Shown here in pieces: positions 1 through 7,683 of a DNA stretch of 9,446 nucleotides. The translations under genes and the position numbers were made by a program. Numbering within the stretch: the first letter of the stretch is position 1; each line of letters begins with the position of its first letter. The DNA is taken from NCBI GenBank assembly GCA_004555535.1, contig SFHU01000111.1, positions 1 to 9,446 on the forward strand, read 5' to 3'. Below the pieces are notes generated by a model that searched no databases, had not been told where the DNA came from, and saw only the letters and a program-made list of their open reading frames with translations. Origin of the DNA: Clostridiales bacterium. GTDB taxonomy: Bacteria; Bacillota; Clostridia; Christensenellales; Aristaeellaceae.

Positions 1-624
1 GTGCCGCAGCCGGATCTGCTGCTGTGCGACAAGCTGATCCTGCGGGCGCGCAAGGGAGGCATGACGCCGGCCATCTGCGTCAACAAGATCGATCTGGGGA
101 CGGAGCTGGCGCAGGAGATCGCGCAGGAATACGCCGGCACGGAGCTGCGCGTGTTCTCCGTCAGCGCGAGGACGGGCGAGGGCGTCGAGGCGCTTCGTGA
201 GCAGATGCGCGGCAGGGTGACCTGCCTGGCGGGGCAGAGCGCCGTGGGCAAGAGCTCTCTGCTCAACGCGCTCTTCGGCCTCTCGCTGGAGACCGGCGGT
301 CTGAGCCGCAAGACGGAGCGCGGAAGGCACACGACCCGGCGCGCGGAGATGATGGCGCTTAATGGGATGTTCGTGCTCGACACGCCGGGCTTCAGCCTGC
401 TGGAGCTTGAAAAGGGGACTGACCCGCAGGACTTTGCCCAGCTATACCCGGAGTACAACGCGCTCGCGGGCGGCTGCCGGTTTCAGCCCTGCCTGCACGA
501 CAGGGAGCCGGACTGCGCGGTGCATGCGGCGGTGGAGCGCGGCGAGCTGAGCGCGGCGCGCTGGGCACGCTACCGCGAGCTGCTCGGCGAGGTCAGAGAA
601 GAATGGAAGGGACGTTTTGTATGA
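1..624 (+). CDS. rsgA: Ribosome small-subunit biogenesis GTPase RsgA, 5'-truncated by the window edge
   Basis: RsgA is a circularly permuted GTPase that binds the 30S subunit and acts in its late assembly, with ribosome-stimulated GTP hydrolysis. The visible 207 residues show the permuted order: G4 NKID at 28-31, then the P-loop GQSAVGKSS at 78-86, the G2 threonines near 111-112 and G3 DTPG at 127-130. The C-terminal zinc site is complete, with Cys159, Cys164, His166 and Cys172. The N-terminal OB-fold domain (about 80-90 residues in the family) is missing because the gene enters from before base 1, so the GTG at base 1 is probably an internal codon. The TGA at 622-624 overlaps the rpe ATG as ATGA, implying translational coupling. 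In Bacillota rsgA usually follows the prpC/prkC phosphatase-kinase pair, which would lie upstream of this window. Confidence 0.95.
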   Translation: MPQPDLLLCDKLILRARKGGMTPAICVNKIDLGTELAQEIAQEYAGTELRVFSVSARTGEGVEALREQMRGRVTCLAGQSAVGKSSLLNALFGLSLETGGLSRKTERGRHTTRRAEMMALNGMFVLDTPGFSLLELEKGTDPQDFAQLYPEYNALAGGCRFQPCLHDREPDCAVHAAVERGELSAARWARYRELLGEVREEWKGRFV

Positions 625-1277
625 CGACGATTTCCGCATCCGTGCTCGGCGCGGATCTGATGAACCTCGGCGCGGAGCTTCGCCGGGCGGAGCAGCTGGG
701 CGTGACCTGGCTGCATCTTGACCAGATGGACGGCCATTTTGTGCCCAACATCAGCTTTGGCCCGGACTTTGTCGCGGCGATGCGCAAGGCGACGGGGCTG
801 TTTCTCGACGTTCACCTGATGCTCAGCCATCCGCTTCGCTACATCGACGCCTACGCGGACGCGGGCGCGGACCTGATCGTCGTGCACGCGGAGGCGGAGG
901 ACGACCCGCAGGAGGCGCTGCGCGCGATTGCGGCGCGGGGCATCAAGGCGGGCATCTGCATCAAGCCGGGCACGCAGCCGGAGGCCATCCGGCCGCTGCT
1001 GCCGCTGTGCGACCTCGTGCTGGTGATGACAGTGGAGCCAGGCTTTGGCGGGCAGAGCCTGATGGAGGACTGCGTCGCCAAGCTGCCCATGCTCAGGGAG
1101 ATGATCGCTGGAACCGGCAGGGACATCCTGCTGGAGGTCGACGGCGGCGTCAAGCAGGGCAACGCGCAGCGCGTCATCGACGCGGGTGCGGACGTGCTGG
1201 TGATCGGCACGGGGCTGTTTCGGGCGAAGGATCCGCAGGCCGTCGTCGATGCCGTCATGGCCGGGGGCGCGGCATGA
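621..1277 (+). CDS. rpe: Ribulose-phosphate 3-epimerase
   Basis: Rpe interconverts D-ribulose 5-phosphate and D-xylulose 5-phosphate in the cytosolic pentose phosphate pathway. The 218-residue length is normal for this TIM-barrel family. The family's metal and acid/base residues are all present: His32 and Asp34 (HLDQMDGHFVPN), His65 (DVHLM) and Asp174 (VDGG). The phosphate-binding stretches PGFGGQ (140-145) and GTGLF (196-200) are also seen. The start is ATG 621, not ATG 603: GGAAGGG at 605-611 is spaced correctly for 621, homologues begin with a short stretch before SxLxAD, and 621 gives the ATGA overlap with rsgA. Gln35 stands where the family usually has Val or Ile (DVMDG). A related hexulose-6-phosphate epimerase (AlsE type) is possible, but the rsgA-rpe-thiN context favours Rpe. 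Confidence 0.95.
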   Translation: MTTISASVLGADLMNLGAELRRAEQLGVTWLHLDQMDGHFVPNISFGPDFVAAMRKATGLFLDVHLMLSHPLRYIDAYADAGADLIVVHAEAEDDPQEALRAIAARGIKAGICIKPGTQPEAIRPLLPLCDLVLVMTVEPGFGGQSLMEDCVAKLPMLREMIAGTGRDILLEVDGGVKQGNAQRVIDAGADVLVIGTGLFRAKDPQAVVDAVMAGGAA

Positions 1278-1909
1278 ATGCGCTGATCGTGCTGGGCGGA
1301 GACCGCCCGGACGGCGCGCTGCTTGAGCGCTGCATGCAGGAAAGCGATCTCACCATCGCGGCGGACAGCGGGCTTGCCGCGTTTGACGCGCCGGGCCTGA
1401 TGCCCGATCTGCTGGTGGGCGACATGGATTCCGTTGATCCCGCCGTGCTGGCGCGCTACGAGGGCCGCCTGCCCGAGCACCGGCTCAACTGCATCAAGGA
1501 CGACACCGATGGCGTGGATGCGCTCGATCTGGCGATTGCGCGGGGCGCGAAGACCGTCACGCTGCTGGGCGCGCTCGGCGGGAGGCTTGACCATGCGCTG
1601 GCCAACCTGATGCTGCTGGTGCGCGCGCACAGGCGCGGCGCTTTTGCGCAGATTCTGGATGATCATGTGCGCATCGTGCGCGTGGACGGCGAGGCCGTGC
1701 TGCGCGGCGCCAGGGGCGACACGGTGTCCTTCCTGCCGCTGGGCGAGGCGTCCGGCGTGACGCTCGCGGGCTTCTTCTATCCGCTGCAGGAGGCGACGCT
1801 CAAGAGCGACTATCCGCTGGGCGTGAGCAACGTGGTGACGCAGGATGTGGCTGTCGCGCGCGTGAGATGCGGCGATCTGCTGATGTTCCATCACCGGGGG
1901 ACGCTTTGA
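1274..1909 (+). CDS. thiN: Thiamine pyrophosphokinase
   Basis: ThiN transfers pyrophosphate from ATP to thiamine, making the cofactor thiamine diphosphate, which transketolase in the pentose phosphate pathway needs. The 211-residue length is typical of bacterial enzymes. The N-terminal catalytic domain shows AADSG (29-33), GDMDS (49-53), KDDTD (75-79) and GALGGRLDHALANL (99-112), which carry the metal-binding acidic residues. The smaller beta-rich C-terminal domain includes the thiamine-site Ser-Asn pair at 185-186 (GVSN). The ATG at 1274 overlaps the rpe stop as ATGA; the only possible ribosome site is a short G-run near 1262-1266, so translation probably depends on coupling. It is the last gene of the operon and is followed by a hairpin terminator. 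No riboswitch lies upstream, as expected for an internal operon gene. Confidence 0.95.
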   Translation: MNALIVLGGDRPDGALLERCMQESDLTIAADSGLAAFDAPGLMPDLLVGDMDSVDPAVLARYEGRLPEHRLNCIKDDTDGVDALDLAIARGAKTVTLLGALGGRLDHALANLMLLVRAHRRGAFAQILDDHVRIVRVDGEAVLRGARGDTVSFLPLGEASGVTLAGFFYPLQEATLKSDYPLGVSNVVTQDVAVARVRCGDLLMFHHRGTL

Positions 1910-1973
1910 GAAGGACCTGCTGGCGTGCATGCTTCATTTTCCTGACAAGGCCCGCCCATTGCCGGCGGTCTGA

Positions 1974-2002
1974 CGGAAGCCTGTGGGCTTCCGCTTCTTT
2001 TT
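1974..2002 (+). terminator. Rho-independent terminator after thiN
   Basis: A perfect 8-bp stem, CGGAAGCC (1974-1981) with GGCTTCCG (1986-1993), closes a TGTG tetraloop. TTCTTTTT follows at 1995-2002. It lies 65 bases after the thiN stop and before the next promoter, so it should end the rsgA-rpe-thiN transcript. Confidence 0.88.
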
Positions 2003-2013
2003 GCGCCTGTTTT

Positions 2014-2036
2014 CCCGGCGACGGAATTCTGCCGGG
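2014..2036. other. Short GC-rich stem-loop between terminator and promoter
   Basis: CCCGGC (2014-2019) can pair with GCCGGG (2031-2036) across an 11-base loop. No T-run follows, so it is not a standard terminator. It sits 24 bases before the -35 box of the dgt promoter. In GC-rich DNA a 6-bp match can arise by chance, so function is uncertain. Confidence 0.25.
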
Positions 2037-2060
2037 TGAATTTACGGGTCAGATAGGTTT

Positions 2061-2091
2061 TTGACAAACCGTGTCGAATTCTTTTTATAGT
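2061..2091 (+). promoter_or_regulatory. Sigma-A type promoter for dgt-dnaG-sigA
   Basis: A perfect -35 box TTGACA (2061-2066) precedes TATAGT (2086-2091), a five-of-six match to TATAAT, with a 19-bp spacer, slightly longer than ideal. The region is much more AT-rich than its surroundings. Transcription would start near 2098, about 40 bases before the dgt ATG. It lies just after the thiN terminator, so it probably drives the whole dgt-dnaG-sigA unit, because no convincing promoter was seen in front of dnaG or sigA. Confidence 0.72.
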
Positions 2092-2137
2092 CCGTTTGCA
2101 GCTTTTGACGCGGCGAAAAGTGAAGGAGGGATGCGGC

Positions 2138-3145
2138 ATGACGATCAAGGAGAGACTGGAGCAGCAGGAGCGGGAAAACCTGGGGCCGTATGCTGCGCTG
2201 AGCAGCGTGACGCGGGGCCGGGAGCACCCGATCTCCGCGGACGACATGCGCACGGAGTATCAGCGCGACCGCGACCGCATTCTGCACTGCAAGTCCTTCC
2301 GCAGGCTCAAGGGCAAGACGCAGGTGTTCATCTCGCCCCAGGGCGACCACTACCGCACGCGGCTGACGCACACGCTCGAGGTGACACAGGTCGCCAGGAC
2401 GCTGGCGCGCGCGCTCCGGCTCAACGAGGACCTCGCCGAGGCCATCGCGCTGGGGCATGATCTGGGACACACGCCCTTCGGGCATACCGGCGAGGACGCG
2501 CTTGACAAGCTGATTGAAGGCGGCTTTGTCCATCGCGTGCAGAGCCGGCGCGTGGTCGAGGTGCTCGAGCGCGGCGGGGAGGGGCTCAACCTCACCTGGG
2601 AGGTGCGCGACGGCATCGAGCACCACTCCGGCAAGGTGCGTCCCGCGACGCTGGAGGGCTGCTGCGTGCATCTGGCGGACCGCATCGCCTACATCAACCA
2701 CGACATCGACGACGCGGTGCGCGGCGGCGTGCTGCGTGAGGACGAGCTGCCGGAGCGCTCGCTGAGGCGGCTGGGACGCACGCACGGCGAGCGCGTGGGG
2801 ACGATGATCTCCAGCGTCGTGCGCTATTCGGCGGACAGGGACGACGTGCAGATGGAGCCGGAGATCTGGGACGAGCTGATGGCCCTGCGGGCGTTCATGT
2901 TCGAGCGCGTCTATTCGCGCGACTGGGCCGCCAACGAATCCCAGAAGGCGGAGCACATCGTGCGAGAGCTCTTCATGTACTACATGGAGCATCCGTCGAT
3001 GATGCCCAACGAATACATGGAGATCGCGTATCGCGAGGGCATGCAGCGCGGCGTGTGCGACTATGTGGCCTGCATGACCGACGCCTATGCCGTCAAGACG
3101 TTTCAAAAGCTGTTCATTCCGCCGTTTTTTGACGGAATTGGATGA
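2138..3145 (+). CDS. dgt: dGTPase-like HD-domain deoxynucleoside triphosphate triphosphohydrolase
   Basis: Enzymes of this family cleave dNTPs, classically dGTP, to the nucleoside plus tripolyphosphate and so limit dNTP pools. The metal-binding H...HD...D signature of the HD superfamily is intact: His78 (THTLEV), His107-Asp108 (GHDLGH) and Asp181 (LADRIAY). The conserved GHTPFGHTGE stretch (110-119) and the N-terminal RDRDRILHCKSFRRLKGKTQ region (43-62) are also seen. At 335 residues it resembles the shorter dGTPase-like proteins of Gram-positive bacteria rather than the roughly 500-residue E. coli Dgt. ATG 2138 is chosen over the upstream in-frame ATG 2096 because AAGGAGGG (2123-2130) lies 7 bases before it and the predicted transcript starts near 2098. 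It sits directly before dnaG, an arrangement known in Clostridia. Actual substrate preference cannot be read from the sequence. Confidence 0.93.
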   Translation: MTIKERLEQQERENLGPYAALSSVTRGREHPISADDMRTEYQRDRDRILHCKSFRRLKGKTQVFISPQGDHYRTRLTHTLEVTQVARTLARALRLNEDLAEAIALGHDLGHTPFGHTGEDALDKLIEGGFVHRVQSRRVVEVLERGGEGLNLTWEVRDGIEHHSGKVRPATLEGCCVHLADRIAYINHDIDDAVRGGVLREDELPERSLRRLGRTHGERVGTMISSVVRYSADRDDVQMEPEIWDELMALRAFMFERVYSRDWAANESQKAEHIVRELFMYYMEHPSMMPNEYMEIAYREGMQRGVCDYVACMTDAYAVKTFQKLFIPPFFDGIG

Positions 3146-3225
3146 AACCAAAACCATTTGCGCGAAAAAAGTGCATCCATCATGCAGGAATGTGAAAACT
3201 CGCGGCGAAAAAGAGTAGGGCGATG

Positions 3226-3244
3226 AAGGCGGTGAACGGCGTTG
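3226..3244 (+). promoter_or_regulatory. Ribosome binding site fixing the dnaG TTG start
   Basis: AAGGCGGTGA (3226-3235) differs from AAGGAGGTGA at one base. The GGCGG core ends 9 bases before TTG 3242. A frame-matched TGA at 3233-3235 rules out any start further upstream, so this site and the TTG together define the beginning of DnaG. Confidence 0.7.
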
Positions 3245-5002
3245 GCGGGAAGATTTCCACAGGCATGGCTCGATGAGCTTCGCGAGCGCGCCGACATCGT
3301 GCAGGTCGTCTCCCGCTATGTGCAGCTGACGCCAAAGGGCGGGCGCTACTGGGGCCTGTGCCCCTTCCACGGGGAGAAGACGGCCTCCTTCTCGGTCAAT
3401 CCGCAGCGGCAGATGTATTACTGCTTCGGCTGCCACGCGAGCGGGAGCTCGATCAACTTCGTCATGGAGATGGAGCACCTGGAGTTCCGCGACGCGGTCA
3501 AACTGCTGGCGGAGCAGGTGCACATGGAGCTGCCCGAGATGGTCGAGAGCCGGGAGAGCGCTGCCTCCCGCAGCGAAAAGGAACGGCTTTACGAGGCCAA
3601 CCGGCAGTGCGCGCGGTTTTTCCACGCGCAGCTCTGGAAAAAGGAAAACGAGCAGGTGCTCTCGTATCTGTACGGGCGCGGGCTCGACGACGGAACCATC
3701 CGCGTCTTCGGCCTGGGCTCGACGCCGCCACGCAGCGATGGCGCGACCCTCGCGCTTCGCGAGCAGGGCTTTACGGACGACGAGCTCGTGCGCGCCGGCA
3801 TTTCCGTGCGGCGTGAAGGCCGCGTATACGACATGTTCCGCCAGCGGGCGATCTTTCCCATCATCGACGCGCAGGGACATGTTCTCGGTTTCGGCGGGCG
3901 CGCGCTGGGCGACGCCAAGCCCAAATACCTCAACACGGGAGACACGCCCATCTTCAACAAGCGGCTGGGCGTGTTTGCGGCCAATCTGCTCAAGAAGCAG
4001 CACGGCCTCAAGCGTGTCATCCTGGTCGAGGGCTATATGGATGTGGTGTCGCTCGTGCAGGCCGGCGTTCCGGGCGTCTGCGCGACGCTGGGCACGGCGC
4101 TGACCCTCGAGCAGGCGCGCCTGCTCAAGCGCTACGCGCCGGAGATCTGGGTCTCCTACGATGGCGACGCGGCCGGCCAGCATGCGATTTTGCGCGCGCT
4201 GGATATCTTCGAGGAGGAGGGCGTGCGCGCCCGCGTGCTCGATTTCCCGGACGGCATGGATCCGGACGAGTTCATCCGGGCCTACGGGCCGCAGGGGCTT
4301 GACCGGCTCGAGCCGATGGAGGCGACAGATTACCGCATGAAGCAGGAGATGGCCGGGCATGATCTTTCCACGCAGGAGGGACGCACAGCCTACGCGATCG
4401 CCTGTTCCAAGTATCTGGCGCGCGTCAGGGAGCCGGTCGAGCTGGAAAACTACATTCAGAAGCTGATGATTTCCACAGGGTTCACCCGGGAGGTGCTGCT
4501 GGCGCAGATCGGGCGGACGGAGCTCATCGCCAAGGACAGGCAGGCGACCTACCGCCGGGCGGCCAGGCCGCTGGAGGAAAAGGCGGAGGGCGTGGACATG
4601 GAGACGGCGACCGCGGAAAACCAGCTGCTCCGGCTCCTTGCAGAGGGGCGCGTGGAAGCGGGCACCGTTTCGGTGGACGACTTTATCACCCCGAAGCGCC
4701 GGGAGATGGCGCAGCAGCTGATTTCCGGCATGACGCCGGGCGCAATTCTTGAAGAGATAGAGGACGAACAGGAGCGCGCGCGCGCGGCGCGAATCTTTCA
4801 AAAGGACAGCGGCGCGGACGCGGAGCAGGAGCTGCGCATGGCGGGCGACTGCCTGCGTATCCTGCACAGAAAACGAATCGAGCAGCGCATTGCCGAGCTG
4901 ACGGCCCAGCTTCCCGGTCTTAAGGGAGAGGACAAGCGCAGTACGCTTTTGAAGATACAGGAATTGACGAAGGAAAGACAGACGGCCGGAAGAAAGGAAT
5001 GA
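3242..5002 (+). CDS. dnaG: DNA primase DnaG (TTG start)
   Basis: DnaG makes the short RNA primers for lagging-strand synthesis at the replication fork and is recruited by the replicative helicase. At 586 residues it is full length. The N-terminal CHC2 zinc finger has Cys40, His43, Cys61 and Cys64. The catalytic core includes GFGGRAL (216-222) and KYLNTGDTPIFNKR (228-241). The TOPRIM metal site has Glu263 (VEGYMD) and Asp307/Asp309 (YDGDAAG). The C-terminal part (about 430-586) is the weakly conserved helicase-binding region. TTG 3242 is chosen because an in-frame TGA lies at 3233-3235, the next candidate start would cut into the domain ahead of the zinc finger, and AAGGCGGTGA (3226-3235) is a near-consensus ribosome site. 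The TTG may keep primase output low relative to sigA. The stop is 6 bases before the sigA ATG. Confidence 0.97.
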   Translation: MAGRFPQAWLDELRERADIVQVVSRYVQLTPKGGRYWGLCPFHGEKTASFSVNPQRQMYYCFGCHASGSSINFVMEMEHLEFRDAVKLLAEQVHMELPEMVESRESAASRSEKERLYEANRQCARFFHAQLWKKENEQVLSYLYGRGLDDGTIRVFGLGSTPPRSDGATLALREQGFTDDELVRAGISVRREGRVYDMFRQRAIFPIIDAQGHVLGFGGRALGDAKPKYLNTGDTPIFNKRLGVFAANLLKKQHGLKRVILVEGYMDVVSLVQAGVPGVCATLGTALTLEQARLLKRYAPEIWVSYDGDAAGQHAILRALDIFEEEGVRARVLDFPDGMDPDEFIRAYGPQGLDRLEPMEATDYRMKQEMAGHDLSTQEGRTAYAIACSKYLARVREPVELENYIQKLMISTGFTREVLLAQIGRTELIAKDRQATYRRAARPLEEKAEGVDMETATAENQLLRLLAEGRVEAGTVSVDDFITPKRREMAQQLISGMTPGAILEEIEDEQERARAARIFQKDSGADAEQELRMAGDCLRILHRKRIEQRIAELTAQLPGLKGEDKRSTLLKIQELTKERQTAGRKE

Positions 5003-5008
5003 TTTCTT

Positions 5009-6106
<1,098 letters not shown>

Positions 6107-6134
6107 TCGGTCAAAGGATGACTGTGCTGGAAGC

Positions 6135-6163
6135 AAAGCGAGGGATTGATGTCCCTCGCTTTT
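6135..6163 (+). terminator. Hairpin terminator or attenuator after sigA
   Basis: A perfect 11-bp stem, AAAGCGAGGGA (6135-6145) with TCCCTCGCTTT (6152-6162), closes a six-base TTGATG loop. The T-run is only TTTT (6160-6163) and mostly inside the stem, and the sequence then turns to GATAACC. Termination may therefore be partial, letting some sigA transcript run into the trmK-nif3 gene, for which no separate promoter is evident. Confidence 0.72.
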
Positions 6164-6195
6164 GATAACCGGGAAAGACGGAGAGGAGGAAGCCG

Positions 6196-7659
6196 ATGAT
6201 CAGGCTGGACGAACGGCTCAGCGCCATCGCAGACCTCGTGCTGGAGGCCGTCGCGGACCAGGAAGCACCCTGCGCGGCGGACGTGGGCTGCGATCACGGC
6301 TTTCTGACGGCTGCGTTGCTGGAGCGCTGCCCGCAGCTGACGGTGATCGCCAGCGATATCAGCGCGCCGTCCCTGCAGAAGGCGCGTGAGCTGCTTGCCC
6401 CGCTGGGGCTGGCTTCGCGGGCCGTGCTTCGGGTCGCGGACGGGCTTGCCGCGATCGACAGGCCGGTCGGGGCGATCGTCCTCGCCGGCATGGGCGCGCA
6501 GACGATCCTCAAAATCGTCGCGGAGGGTCGGGCGCGCATTGGAAACGCCGCGCTGATTGTGCAGGCGAACGTCGACCTGCCTGTGCTGCGGACGGGGCTG
6601 GCAGCCCAGGGCTTTGCCGTGGAGCGGGAGGTTTACACCTGCGCGGCCGGACGGCACTATGTGACGATGCTCGCGCGCGCCGGGCAGGGTGAAATGCCGG
6701 ATGAGCGCGCGGCGCTGCTGGGCACAGCCGCGGACGGCGTGCATGGCGGGGAACAGAGAAGCTATTTCGCCTGGCAAAGAGGCGTGCGCGTGCGCGAGAT
6801 GGAGCGCGTCGCGCCGCTGCGGACGGAGCGGGCGAGAGAACGCATCCGGCTGAGCGGCCGGGAGCTGATGTGGATTTCGGAGGCGCTTGGTATGAAGAAC
6901 TGTACGGTTACGGATGTGGAACAGCTGGTTGGCGGCATTGCACCCTATGAGCTGGCGGAGGAATGGGACAATGTCGGGCTGCTGGTCGGACATGCCCAAG
7001 CGCAGGTCACGCGCGTGCTCGTTGCGCTCGACCTGAGCATGGGCGTCGTTGAAGAGGCGAAGGCGCTGGGCGCGCAGCTGATCGTGACGCATCATCCGAT
7101 CATGTTCTCCGCGCGCAAGCGGCTGACGGACGTCGACCGCGAGGGGCGGCTGATGCTCGCGCTGGCGGAGGCAGGCATCGCGCATATCGCGGCGCATACG
7201 AACCTGGACAGTGCGCCCGGCGGCGTCAACGACATCCTGATGGCGGCGATGGGCACCGAGAACGTCCGCGGCGAGGGATTCGTACGCGCGGGCGACCTGC
7301 CGGAGGGCATGACGCTCGGCGCACTGGCGCAGCGCGCGAGGACGAAGCTCCGGGCAGAGGTGCGCGTCTACGGCGCGTCGGACACGGCTGTGCATGTGCT
7401 GGGCTGCTGCTCCGGCGCGGGCGGCGGCGAGGTCGCCCTGGCAAAGGCGCTGGGCGCGGACTGCTTCATCACCGGCGAAATCCGCCATCATGAGGCGCTT
7501 GATGCGGTGGATGGCGGCGTCTGCGTGCTGGAGGCGGGGCACTTTGAAACGGAAAATCCCGTCTGTGAAGTGCTGCGCACGGCTTTACAAAAGGCCGCCG
7601 ATGAGGTAGAATATAACTTGACGGTTTTTTGCTCGAAGGGCAATCCCTTCGGGCGTTGA
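6196..7659 (+). CDS. trmK: Fused tRNA (adenine22-N1)-methyltransferase TrmK / Nif3-like dinuclear-metal protein
   Basis: One 487-residue frame holds two complete proteins that are normally separate neighbours. Residues 1-232 match TrmK, which uses S-adenosylmethionine to make m1A at tRNA position 22: SAM motif DVGCDHGFLT (29-38), acidic loop ASDIS (52-56), ADG (81-83) and the family AGMG (97-100). A helical, charged C-terminal tail spans about 190-230. Residues 233-487 match the Nif3/DUF34 family (GTP cyclohydrolase I type 2 in many databases, true function unclear). They show EEWDNVGL (255-262), His299-His300 (THHP), His334 and Asp338 (AHTNLDS), and His449 and Glu453 (GHFETE) as two-metal ligands. 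AGGAGG (6184-6189) lies 6 bases before ATG 6196. No stop separates the domains, and Met233 matches the usual first residue of Nif3 proteins. A frame error at the join is possible. Confidence 0.88.
   Translation: MIRLDERLSAIADLVLEAVADQEAPCAADVGCDHGFLTAALLERCPQLTVIASDISAPSLQKARELLAPLGLASRAVLRVADGLAAIDRPVGAIVLAGMGAQTILKIVAEGRARIGNAALIVQANVDLPVLRTGLAAQGFAVEREVYTCAAGRHYVTMLARAGQGEMPDERAALLGTAADGVHGGEQRSYFAWQRGVRVREMERVAPLRTERARERIRLSGRELMWISEALGMKNCTVTDVEQLVGGIAPYELAEEWDNVGLLVGHAQAQVTRVLVALDLSMGVVEEAKALGAQLIVTHHPIMFSARKRLTDVDREGRLMLALAEAGIAHIAAHTNLDSAPGGVNDILMAAMGTENVRGEGFVRAGDLPEGMTLGALAQRARTKLRAEVRVYGASDTAVHVLGCCSGAGGGEVALAKALGADCFITGEIRHHEALDAVDGGVCVLEAGHFETENPVCEVLRTALQKAADEVEYNLTVFCSKGNPFGR
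6879..6894 (+). promoter_or_regulatory. Internal ribosome binding site and ATG at the TrmK/Nif3 border
   Basis: GGAGG (6879-6883), an 8-base spacer and ATG (6892-6894) lie in frame inside the fused gene. The ATG overlaps an out-of-frame TGA (6893-6895) as ATGA, the same junction form used at rsgA/rpe and rpe/thiN in this window. This looks like the start signal of a formerly or conditionally separate nif3 gene. Confidence 0.55.
6892..7659 (+). other. Nif3-like domain with its own potential start (possible separate 255-residue product)
   Basis: ATG 6892 is codon 233 of the fused frame and begins exactly where free-standing Nif3-like proteins begin, about 22 residues before the family EEWDNVGL motif. 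GGAGG (6879-6883) lies 8 bases upstream, a good ribosome binding site. A separate 255-residue protein of the short YbgI type could therefore be made in addition to the fusion. The domain lacks the roughly 100-residue CutA/PII-like insert found in many Bacillota homologues: the sequence goes directly from GTENVRGEGFVRAGDL to the second half. Whether one or both products are made is not decidable from sequence. Confidence 0.55.
7631..7654 (+). other. Stem-loop at the 3' end of the nif3 part
   Basis: GCTCGAAGGG (7631-7640) pairs with CCCTTCGGGC (7645-7654) around a CAAT loop, giving 10 bp with one G-T wobble. A T6 run precedes it, but no T-run follows, so it is not a terminator for + strand transcripts. 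It ends 3 bases before the stop codon and 12 bases before the next ribosome binding site, so it could affect coupling or mRNA processing. It also encodes SKGNPFG in frame. Confidence 0.4.
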
Positions 7660-7666
7660 ATGAATG

Positions 7667-7683
7667 AGGAGGGCCTTACCTTG
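7667..7683 (+). promoter_or_regulatory. Ribosome binding site for the zinc-ribbon gene (TTG start)
   Basis: A perfect AGGAGG (7667-7672) lies 8 bases before TTG 7681. The competing ATG 7660, directly after the nif3 stop, has no Shine-Dalgarno in front of it and would place this site inside the coding region. Confidence 0.65.

Noticed and set aside
603..620. Upstream ATG 603 as the rpe start
   Set aside because: It would place the GGAAGGG ribosome site inside the gene and add six residues not typical of Rpe; ATG 621 has correct spacing.
851..1930. A 359-codon minus-strand open frame opposite rpe and thiN
   Set aside because: Antisense shadow of two confidently assigned genes, with a composition-driven translation.
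1867..2064. A 65-codon plus-strand frame across the thiN end and the terminator
   Set aside because: It overlaps the end of thiN, reads through a terminator hairpin and reaches into the next promoter.
1910..2137. A riboswitch or small RNA in the thiN-dgt gap
   Set aside because: Only a terminator, a small GC stem and a promoter are seen. No TPP-type conserved blocks are present, and thiN is internal to its operon.
4964..4992. A separate sigA promoter at TTGACG within the dnaG end
   Set aside because: No -10-like hexamer at acceptable spacing; the downstream sequence is GC-rich (CCGGAA).
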